The notes under the pieces: model-generated | Told to the model about the DNA's origin: nothing | Databases searched by the model: none | What the model saw: the letters and a program-made list of their open reading frames with translations, nothing else | Part shown: one piece after another, positions 1 through 5,566 of the stretch | How the letters are laid out: every line of letters begins with the position of its first letter | Numbering within the stretch: the stretch's first letter is position 1 | DNA from: Bacillota bacterium | GTDB lineage: Bacteria; Bacillota; Clostridia; Clostridiales; Clostridiaceae | Direction: 5' to 3' | DNA: 10,059 bases | Assembly (NCBI GenBank): GCA_023440105.1 | Contig: JAEXSY010000310.1 | Coordinates: 1-10,059 of the forward strand | Translations under genes and position numbers: made by a program

Positions 1-1
1 C

Positions 2-1432
2 GGCGAGGTGGTAGAAGGTCTTACTTCAATAGATGAAGCAATGCTTACAGGCGAGAGCATCCCGGTGGAAAAATCTCCAGGAAGCAAGGTATATGGCGCC
101 AGCATAAATAAAAATGGTTCAATCAAGTATAGAGCAACAAAGGTAGGCAAGGATACAGCCCTAGCTCAAATAATAAAGCTTGTAGAGGATGCTCAAGGCT
201 CTAAAGCTCCTATAGCAAAGCTTGCTGATATAATCTCAGGCTACTTTGTTCCAGTAGTTATCACCTTAGCGGTTATATCCTCTTTAGTATGGTTCTTTGT
301 TGGAAAGGATACAATATTTTCATTGACTATATTTATCTCAGTGCTAGTAATAGCCTGTCCTTGTGCCTTAGGCCTTGCGACTCCTACAGCAATTATGGTA
401 GGTACAGGCAAGGGTGCTGAATACGGAGTGCTTATTAAGAGCGGTGAAGCTCTGGAGACCGCACACAAAATTGATACAATAATTTTTGACAAAACAGGTA
501 CCATAACAGAAGGTAAGCCTAAGGTTACAGATATAATTACCCTGAAGCACTCAGAGGAGGAGCTACTACTATTAGCAGCCAGCGGTGAAAAGGCATCAGA
601 GCATCCTTTAGGGGAAGCAATAGTAACTGCTGCTGTGGAAAAAGGCATAAGTCTTAAGGAAACAGAAGCCTTCACGGCTATAACTGGTAGAGGTATAGAG
701 GTTACTATCGAAGGGAAAGAACTGCTCCTTGGAAACAAGAAGCTTATGACAGAAAGAAATATAAGCCTTTCTGAAGAAATAGAGGAAACCTCCCATCGCC
801 TTGCAGAGGAGGGAAAGACTCCAATGTATATAGCTGAAGAAGGACAGCTTATAGGTATTGTAGCGGTGGCTGATACTCTTAAGGCAGGGAGCAAAAAGGC
901 TATCAAAAAGCTCCATGATATGGGACTGCAGGTAGCTATGATCACTGGAGATAATAAGAGAACTGCAGAAGCTATAGGAAAAGAAGTAGGAATAGATCTT
1001 GTTCTTGCTGAGGTACTTCCAGAGGATAAGGCAATGGAGGTTAAAAAGCTTCAGGGAAATGAAAAAAAGGTTGCTATGGTGGGTGATGGTATTAATGACG
1101 CACCAGCTCTTGCCCAAGCAGAGGTTGGTATAGCCATAGGCTCCGGTACTGACGTTGCCATTGAATCAGCAGATATAGTTCTTATGAAGAGTGATATAAT
1201 GGACGTGGTTACAGCAATACAGCTGAGCAAAAAGACTATAAAGAATATCAAAGAAAATCTCTTCTGGGCCTTTGGCTACAATGTTTTAGGAATTCCAATA
1301 GCTATGGGAATATGGTATGCTTTCGGAGGTCCTTTAATGAACCCCATGCTGGCAGCTCTGGCCATGAGCTTCAGCTCCGTATCAGTGCTTCTCAATGCAC
1401 TGAGGCTCAAAGGCTTCAAGCCTTCAGTGTAG
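2..1432 (+). CDS. copA: Cu+-exporting P1B-type ATPase CopA, 5'-truncated by window edge
   Basis: ATP-driven efflux pump that moves Cu+ out across the cytoplasmic membrane. The reading frame is open from base 2, so the N-terminal metal-binding domains and first membrane helices lie outside the window; an in-frame GTG at 8 is not a real start. Visible in order: actuator-domain TGES (nt 47-58), the intramembrane Cu site CPC (nt 356-364) followed by ALGLATP, phosphorylation motif DKTGT (Asp at nt 488), the SEHPLG motif of the N-domain, GDN and GDGINDAP of the P-domain, and last helices carrying YN and MSFSS, the residues expected in Cu+-selective (P1B-1) pumps rather than Zn/Cd pumps. The C-terminus is intact, with a TAG stop. 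Two small HMA-fold genes follow on the same strand, the second a CopZ chaperone, which supports copper as substrate. No terminator is visible between this gene and the next. Confidence 0.96.
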   Translation, partial: GEVVEGLTSIDEAMLTGESIPVEKSPGSKVYGASINKNGSIKYRATKVGKDTALAQIIKLVEDAQGSKAPIAKLADIISGYFVPVVITLAVISSLVWFFVGKDTIFSLTIFISVLVIACPCALGLATPTAIMVGTGKGAEYGVLIKSGEALETAHKIDTIIFDKTGTITEGKPKVTDIITLKHSEEELLLLAASGEKASEHPLGEAIVTAAVEKGISLKETEAFTAITGRGIEVTIEGKELLLGNKKLMTERNISLSEEIEETSHRLAEEGKTPMYIAEEGQLIGIVAVADTLKAGSKKAIKKLHDMGLQVAMITGDNKRTAEAIGKEVGIDLVLAEVLPEDKAMEVKKLQGNEKKVAMVGDGINDAPALAQAEVGIAIGSGTDVAIESADIVLMKSDIMDVVTAIQLSKKTIKNIKENLFWAFGYNVLGIPIAMGIWYAFGGPLMNPMLAALAMSFSSVSVLLNALRLKGFKPSV

Positions 1433-1486
1433 TTTAATATAGTATTAACATTGCTCCTATCCTATTTATTGGTAAATGTTATTTAG

Positions 1487-1492
1487 TATAAT
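1487..1492 (+). promoter_or_regulatory. Possible -10 element upstream of the HMA-like gene
   Basis: A perfect TATAAT lies 31 bases before the ATG at 1524. No convincing -35 is found at 16-18 bases upstream, so this may be chance in AT-rich DNA. The 91-base gap after copA leaves room for a separate promoter, but read-through from copA is equally possible. Confidence 0.25.
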
Positions 1493-1523
1493 TATTATAA
1501 ATAACTTAAAGGAGGAAGGATCT

Positions 1524-1730
1524 ATGATTAAGAAGAGAGCTATTATTGAAGGACTATATACTGAGGGCAGCATAGAGAGGGTAAGAGAAGCATTAAGCAA
1601 GGTTAATAATGCTGTTTCCGTTACTGTGAGTCGTGAAGAAGCTTTCATTGAAGGAGATACCTCCGACGAGGACATTGTCATAGCAGTAGAGGAAGCCGGC
1701 TTTAATATAAATATGCTGCAGGAAATTTAG
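1524..1730 (+). CDS. CopZ-like HMA-fold protein lacking the CxxC metal site
   Basis: A 68-residue protein of the heavy-metal-associated (HMA) fold. It aligns without gaps along most of its length with the CopZ encoded next: the HMA loop GMSCQHC of CopZ is GLYTEGS here, so both metal-binding cysteines are replaced (Thr13 and Ser16). The remaining pattern is kept, including RV..AL, the V.V..EA.I.G strand and the EEAGFNI end matching EDAGYDV. There is no cysteine in the whole protein, so it cannot bind Cu+ in the usual way. The ATG at 1524 is chosen because GGAGGAAGG (1511-1519) precedes it; the frame is open further upstream but has no ribosome binding site there. Function is unknown; possibilities are a docking or regulatory partner of CopA, or a decaying duplicate. 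The frame, strong ribosome binding site and conserved fold argue against decay. Confidence 0.85.
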   Translation: MIKKRAIIEGLYTEGSIERVREALSKVNNAVSVTVSREEAFIEGDTSDEDIVIAVEEAGFNINMLQEI

Positions 1731-1758
1731 CATAGAAAATAATTAGGAGGGATTTATA

Positions 1759-1959
1759 ATGTTAAAGGTAAAGATAGCAGGTATGTCCTGTCAACATTGT
1801 GTAAAAAGAGTTGACAGCGCATTAAAGGATTTAAAAGGAGTTGTTTCTGCAAAGGTGACTATTGGTGAAGCTGTAATAGACGGCAATGTATCGGAGGAGC
1901 TAGTAAAGGAAACTATAGAGGATGCAGGCTATGATGTAGAGGAGATATCTGCGATATAA
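1759..1959 (+). CDS. copZ: Copper chaperone CopZ
   Basis: A 66-residue soluble cytoplasmic Cu+ chaperone that hands copper to CopA or to a copper-sensing repressor. The sequence shows a single HMA domain: GMSCQHC with Cys11 and Cys14 as the Cu+ ligands, followed by the helix VKRVDSALKDL, the GVVSAKV strand and the DAGYDVEEI C-terminus. Length is typical of CopZ. AGGAGGG at 1745-1751 sets the ATG at 1759. It starts 28 bases after its cysteine-less paralogue, so the two are probably co-transcribed. A copper-responsive regulator (CsoR or CopY type) is not seen in the window. Confidence 0.95.
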   Translation: MLKVKIAGMSCQHCVKRVDSALKDLKGVVSAKVTIGEAVIDGNVSEELVKETIEDAGYDVEEISAI

Positions 1960-2000
1960 ATCTTTTAAAAAAAGTAGTCAAACCAAGTATACTTTTAATC

Positions 2001-2035
2001 AAAAAAAGGTCCTGTGCTGAAGCAGCATAGGACCT
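2001..2035 (-). terminator. Rho-independent terminator of the 2122-2403 gene
   Basis: Arms 2007-2019 and 2023-2035 form a 13-bp stem with one G-U pair and a 3-base loop. Read on the minus strand it is followed by a run of six Ts beyond the stem (complement of 2001-2006). On the plus strand the following bases are ATATTATATATAAAA, a much weaker tail, so any termination of the cop genes here would be secondary. Confidence 0.85.
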
Positions 2036-2121
2036 ATATTATATATAAAAAGAGGAATGACATTATCATAAAAAAGGCTACCTGGTAAATAGATGCTACA
2101 ATTAATAAAAATGAAAAGAAG

Positions 2122-2403
2122 TTATTTAACGAAATGTCTAGATATAAGAATGAAAATCGCTAAAATAGATTCAGACATCTTAATTCTAAGCTTTCGTTTC
2201 CGGAGATTTTGTAGCTTATCTACACCGTTCTGTAGATATTCATCAATATGATCAGCAAATTCTTCATCGCTAATTCCTTCTAGCTTTTTTTCGCTAGGTC
2301 CCAAGAACATTCTGTTCCCCAAGACAAATAGTAGCAAGACGCAGACAAAATAGCCCATAAAAAGGCTTATAATACTAGCAAAAACCATACTAAAAATCTC
2401 CAT
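2122..2403 (-). CDS. Small single-pass membrane protein of unknown function
   Basis: A 93-residue protein I do not recognise. Residues about 5-29 form a strongly hydrophobic membrane segment near the N-terminus with no clear cleavage site. It is followed by an acidic stretch rich in Glu and Asp (about 38-60), then a basic cluster RKRKLRIK (68-75), then a short hydrophobic patch (79-88). The layout suggests a membrane-anchored protein with a small cytoplasmic tail. The ATG at 2403 is preceded by AAGGGGTG at good spacing. It has its own terminator at 2001-2035 and sits downstream of the terminator of the signalling cassette on the same strand, with a 185-base AT-rich gap between them. Whether it is a target of that regulator is open. 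Confidence 0.75.
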   Translation of the reverse strand: MEIFSMVFASIISLFMGYFVCVLLLFVLGNRMFLGPSEKKLEGISDEEFADHIDEYLQNGVDKLQNLRKRKLRIKMSESILAIFILISRHFVK

Positions 2404-2588
2404 TAAGTTTCACCCCTTTACATAAATAAACACTAGTCTTTGTAAAATAATGTTAATGTAACATCTAAACCTCTAAGTAACTTTTCTTATATTTTTTGTT
2501 ACATAGATATATATTCTACATTTATTGTAAATATCCTTCTATAATTACAAAAATTTATTCAATTAACTATTTATTAACATTTATAACC

Positions 2589-2637
2589 AAAAAAAAGAAG
2601 TCCTAATCACTATTATTAAAATTAGTGTTTAGGACTT
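2589..2637 (-). terminator. Rho-independent terminator of the TPR regulator/peptide operon
   Basis: Arms 2598-2612 and 2623-2637 pair over 15 positions with one internal mismatch. On the minus strand the stem is followed by C and a run of eight Ts (complement of 2589-2596). It lies 30 bases after the peptide stop codon. Its position ends the transcript just past the small peptide gene and so supports that gene being real. Confidence 0.88.
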
Positions 2638-2667
2638 TCTTTTGGGTACTACTAATATAAAACCAAA

Positions 2668-2790
2668 TTAAGCCTGTTGAGTTACTACAATGGAAGCTAC
2701 TTCTGGAGATGGTCTTTCTCCACCACCAAATAAAACAATTCCACCTAATAATAACATAACAGTAAGGACTGCTGCTAATGCTTTTTTCAT
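2668..2790 (-). CDS. Putative exported signalling propeptide of an RRNPP-type system
   Basis: A 40-codon gene encoding a short pre-peptide. The N-terminus is MKKALAAVLTVMLLLGG, a lysine n-region followed by a hydrophobic core to about residue 21, typical of a Sec-exported peptide. After GGG (22-24) comes a short polar C-terminal part, ERPSPEVASIVVTQQA (25-40), which would hold the mature signal. There is no cysteine, so it is unlike Agr cyclic peptides and unlike lipoproteins. GGGAGGG (complement of 2798-2804) stands 7 bases before the ATG. It starts 25 bases after the stop of the HTH-TPR regulator and is followed directly by the operon terminator, the layout seen for PlcR-PapR and clostridial Qsr-Qss pairs. 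Which residues form the active peptide, and which protease cuts it, cannot be read from the sequence. Confidence 0.82.
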   Translation of the reverse strand: MKKALAAVLTVMLLLGGIVLFGGGERPSPEVASIVVTQQA

Positions 2791-2815
2791 TCAATTTCCC
2801 TCCCTTATATTTTAT

Positions 2816-4147
2816 TTACCATTGAAGCTTTATATCTGATTGAATTTCTTCAATACATTCATTTAGTTTATCGCTATATTTCATAGCTTCTGAAGTATTA
2901 TTTAAGTGAAGCTCCAGTCTCAAAAGTTTATTATAGCCATATATTCTAGCATTTTCACTATTGTTTTTATAAGATAGCTCTATATATTGTAAGTAAGTCT
3001 GCCTTAATCCTTCTATGTCGTTTCTTACCAAATCAACCTTTTCCTGTTCTTTTAATGCCATATTCCAATACTCATAATCATTATATTCTCTACAAAGTTC
3101 TATTCCTCTTCCTAGGCACTCTAATGCCTTTTCATATAGCTCAGTTTTAATATAAAGCATGCTCTTCATTATTAATGTATGGGATAAGGAGTCTCTTCCA
3201 TATTTTTCTCTCAAATAAATAGATTTGTCAAAGTAAATCTCACTTTCCTTATATCTATCTAAAGATAGTAAACTATATCCAATATTGTTATATAAGTTAG
3301 CAAAAACTATTTTATCGTCGTTATTTAAGTTTATTTTATTATTATAATCATCTTCTAGCTCTTTATATATATCCAACGCCGCTTCACTTTTATTTTCTTC
3401 TGTATAGCAATAGGCCTCTAGAATTCTAGTTTTAAGATATAAATTATATTCTTTATCTTTATTTAGTCTACCTATGCATCTATTAATAGTTTCCAAGGTA
3501 TCTTTACTATTTTTCAGAGCACTATAAGCCAAAGCAAGATTGTATAAAGCTTTATTGTATACAGAATAATTTCCTATCAAATCTGCTACAAGTAAAGAGC
3601 TATTAAAATAGTATACAGCTTCATCATAATCTAGAAGCATTAACTTACATACACCCATATTATTATATATTAAAGGCTTATCTGTAGTCTTATTACTATT
3701 ATTGAGTATTTCCAATGCTTTACTATAGCTTATAAAGGCCTGTACAGCTTCCTGTTTAAATATCAGAAGTTCTCCCATACGCTTATATATCCTGGATTTA
3801 GCATAATGTACTTTATGCTCCTCAGCTATCTTTAATAATCTCTCACATTCCTCTAGAGAGGCTTTGTTTTCTACTCTTCTGATGCAGTAGAGCTCTGCGT
3901 CCTCGTTTATATCTCTGGCCATGTATTCTTCATCGAGTTCCAGGTCGATATCTTTTTCCTTGGCTATGGAAAGAATCTTTTTCATCACCTTTATAGCATT
4001 GCCTTTGCTGAAGTTTCTTTTTCCCTTTTCCACCATGGATATAAACTCTCTAGTAACCTTATCATCGGATAAGTCCTTTTGTCTCAAGTTTAGCTCTAAT
4101 CTCAGCTTTTTTAGTTTCTCTCCCTGCGATAAAAACTCCAAATTCAT
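2816..4147 (-). CDS. RRNPP-type transcriptional regulator: XRE HTH plus TPR domain
   Basis: A 443-residue cytoplasmic DNA-binding regulator probably controlled by a peptide. Residues about 9-60 form an XRE-type helix-turn-helix (GEKLKKLRLELNLRQKDL, then the recognition region VTREFISMVEKGKRN). Residues about 105-435 are tandem TPR helices, with clear repeats near YNNMGVCKLMLLDYDEAVYYF (161-181, split by turns), YNLALAYSALKN (202-213), ANLYNNIGYSLLSLDRYKES (283-302) and SHTLIMKSM. This HTH-plus-TPR layout and length match PlcR/PrgX/Qsr proteins. The ATG at 4147 is only one base from GGAGG in AAAAGGAGGG; a TTG two codons later (4141) has the ideal 7-base spacing and may be the true start (441 residues). 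It begins 18 bases after the TPR-only paralogue ends and is followed by the peptide gene, so the three are one operon. Target genes are unknown. Confidence 0.9.
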   Translation of the reverse strand: MNLEFLSQGEKLKKLRLELNLRQKDLSDDKVTREFISMVEKGKRNFSKGNAIKVMKKILSIAKEKDIDLELDEEYMARDINEDAELYCIRRVENKASLEECERLLKIAEEHKVHYAKSRIYKRMGELLIFKQEAVQAFISYSKALEILNNSNKTTDKPLIYNNMGVCKLMLLDYDEAVYYFNSSLLVADLIGNYSVYNKALYNLALAYSALKNSKDTLETINRCIGRLNKDKEYNLYLKTRILEAYCYTEENKSEAALDIYKELEDDYNNKINLNNDDKIVFANLYNNIGYSLLSLDRYKESEIYFDKSIYLREKYGRDSLSHTLIMKSMLYIKTELYEKALECLGRGIELCREYNDYEYWNMALKEQEKVDLVRNDIEGLRQTYLQYIELSYKNNSENARIYGYNKLLRLELHLNNTSEAMKYSDKLNECIEEIQSDIKLQW

Positions 4148-4165
4148 CCCTCCTTTTAAGAGGAC

Positions 4166-5293
4166 TTAATTATTCACAATATTTTCTATATAATTATTGA
4201 GCTTATTGTTGTAAATATAAGCCTCCCGATAATTTTTATCTTTTATCTCCATGCTTATTAGCTTGTTTAAGGCATACATAGTATTTTTTCTAAGATTATT
4301 ATCCTCAGAAACCTTAAGTATCTCTAAGTAAACCTCTTTCAGCTTTTCTTTATCTGCAAGCTTTTTATAAGCAGCTTCCAATTTTAAAAGAGCAGTTATT
4401 ATGTATTCGTAGTCATTATCTTTTTTACAGAGCTCCAAGCCCTCTTCTATTCTTTTAAAGAACTCATTAAAGTCATTTATTTCTAGATATAGGCTTGCAC
4501 TATTTATAAGCACATGAGATACTTCTCCGTCTTCTTCACCTTTTCTTACATCATAAGCCTTTTCAAAGAGCTCTCTGCTCTTATCATAATTCTTCTGAAG
4601 AAGCATATTATTTGCCATGTTATTATAAATATTCCCTAATAAAACTGGTGGAATATTATCTTCCTCTAAAAGTAATTCATCATAAACCTTTACTGCATTT
4701 AATAATAAGCCTTTTTCCTCATAGCACTGAGCCTCTAAAATTTTCATTTTTAAATAAATAATCTTATTCTCTTCTTTATCCAAATAGTTGTCCATGTTAT
4801 TAATTATTTTTAAGGCCTCATCAAATTTATATACACAATGATAAGCTAAAGCTAAATTATAAATACTACTCTTATATATACTATAATTCTTTAAAGCATT
4901 ACTCAAAATCAATACATTATTAAAGTAATAAATAGCTTCTTCATACTGCACTTCCTTAAGCTTGCATACTCCCATGTTATTGTAAAGAAAGAGCTTTTCT
5001 TCTTTAAAGCCGCTTTCTTCGGCGATATCTAAGGCAATGGTATAGTATATAAAGCCTTCCTGAAAGCTATTTGAAATAACAAACTTGTCCCCTAAATACT
5101 TGTATAGCTTAATCTTTGCATAAGGAAGCTCATAGTTTTCTAAGAGTTTTGAAATATCAATCGCGACTTCCACTGGAAGCTTGTCTTCAATTCCTTTTAA
5201 TACAGTTCTTTCTATCTCACTATAATTCAAGGCTGACATAGAAAGAAAAGCATCTAATTCTTCCAAATAGTTTTTCTTATTCAATAAGTTCAC
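4166..5293 (-). CDS. TPR-only paralogue of the adjacent HTH-TPR regulator
   Basis: A cytoplasmic TPR protein of about 375 residues without any DNA-binding domain. From about residue 47 it follows the HTH-TPR neighbour closely: YAKIKLYKYLGD against YAKSRIYKRMGE, LYNNMGVCKLKEVQYEEAIY against IYNNMGVCKLMLLDYDEAVY, and IYNLALAY against LYNLALAY. Where the neighbour has its HTH, this protein has only a short unrelated N-terminus, so the HTH is cleanly absent and no HTH remnant is found upstream. It could sense the peptide, titrate it, bind the regulator, or act on another protein as Rap proteins do; none is proven. It is the first gene of the operon. The start is GTG at 5293 (8 bases after AGGA); the TTG at 5296 is an alternative with 5-base spacing. 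A+T content is high, with long runs of Lys, Asn, Ile and Tyr codons. Confidence 0.85.
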   Translation of the reverse strand: MNLLNKKNYLEELDAFLSMSALNYSEIERTVLKGIEDKLPVEVAIDISKLLENYELPYAKIKLYKYLGDKFVISNSFQEGFIYYTIALDIAEESGFKEEKLFLYNNMGVCKLKEVQYEEAIYYFNNVLILSNALKNYSIYKSSIYNLALAYHCVYKFDEALKIINNMDNYLDKEENKIIYLKMKILEAQCYEEKGLLLNAVKVYDELLLEEDNIPPVLLGNIYNNMANNMLLQKNYDKSRELFEKAYDVRKGEEDGEVSHVLINSASLYLEINDFNEFFKRIEEGLELCKKDNDYEYIITALLKLEAAYKKLADKEKLKEVYLEILKVSEDNNLRKNTMYALNKLISMEIKDKNYREAYIYNNKLNNYIENIVNN

Positions 5294-5339
5294 CAATACT
5301 TTCCTAATATTTCTTATGTCACCTATTTAACAAAATTAA

Positions 5340-5366
5340 TTACGTCCATACATATATTATACGTAA
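5340..5366. promoter_or_regulatory. Inverted repeat TTACGT-N15-ACGTAA across the -10 element
   Basis: Six-base perfect arms at 5340-5345 and 5361-5366 are separated by 15 bases and enclose or touch the minus-strand TATAAT. The position from the -10 to about the start point would suit a repressor or autoregulator site. Arms are short, so chance is possible in AT-rich DNA, though the central CG steps are uncommon here. Confidence 0.4.
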
Positions 5367-5384
5367 CTAAATAAAAATAATAAA
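5356..5384 (-). promoter_or_regulatory. Promoter of the TPR regulator operon
   Basis: On the minus strand a perfect TATAAT (complement of 5356-5361) stands about 60 bases upstream of the first gene. The hexamer 17 bases further upstream is TTTATT, a poor -35. A consensus -10 with a weak -35 suits a promoter helped by an activator, and the inverted repeat arm at 5381-5390 overlaps the -35. Confidence 0.5.
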
Positions 5385-5450
5385 GTGTCTTTTTGATAAA
5401 ATTTTAAAAAATTTCATATATTATCCAATTACATCAAAGTAGACACTTTA
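5381..5450. repeat. Long inverted repeat upstream of the signalling operon, operator candidate
   Basis: TAAAGTGTCT (5381-5390) and its exact complement AGACACTTTA (5441-5450) are 50 bases apart. The match continues inward after a small gap as TTTGAT against ATCAAA, giving arms of 17 and 18 bases (5381-5397, 5433-5450). The proximal arm abuts the weak -35 of the minus-strand promoter. Two copies in opposed orientation about 60 bp centre to centre could bind one regulator twice and loop DNA. There is no U-tract suited to a terminator and the loop is long. Confidence 0.6.
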
Positions 5451-5531
5451 ATTTCTTTTATCCCTTGGCTGGACTATCATCATGCTTTTCAAACAATATT
5501 TCTAATAAAAGAATAAATTGTCTGTAAATAC

Positions 5532-5560
5532 TTGAAGATAGTCTTAGTTAAATATACAAT
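5532..5560 (+). promoter_or_regulatory. Promoter of the hydrogenase maturation operon
   Basis: TTGAAG at 5532-5537 and TACAAT at 5555-5560 are separated by exactly 17 bases, a good sigma-A type pair. A start point near 5567 would leave a 5' leader of about 190 bases before the first ATG at 5760. Confidence 0.65.
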
Positions 5561-5566
5561 TAAGAC

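Noticed and set aside
241..945. Long minus-strand open frame opposite copA
   Set aside because: It is the antisense shadow of a well conserved P-type ATPase; the predicted protein is Ser/Ile/Pro-rich without motifs, and has no ribosome binding site.
608..1251. Further minus-strand frames opposite copA
   Set aside because: Overlap the conserved N- and P-domain codons of CopA, with no start signals or recognisable domains.
1969..1996. AAAAGTA/TACTTTT pairing after copZ as a plus-strand terminator
   Set aside because: Stem is only about 7 AT-rich pairs and no T-run follows it; it contains a 10-base palindrome AAGTATACTT that may be chance.
2603..2794. A 63-codon minus-strand frame starting at TTG 2794, overlapping the propeptide gene
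   Set aside because: It is a different frame from 2668-2790, runs into the terminator stem, lacks a usual start and codes for no coherent signal; the 40-codon frame has ATG, spaced ribosome binding site and a clear export signal.
3921..4169. Plus-strand frame opposite the HTH-coding region
   Set aside because: Antisense to an XRE HTH with clear motifs; the product is low-complexity Ser/Phe and has no independent support.
5381..5450. 70-bp miniature transposable element (MITE)
   Set aside because: Terminal inverted repeats exist, but no clear target-site duplication is seen and no second copy occurs in the window; kept only as an alternative to an operator.
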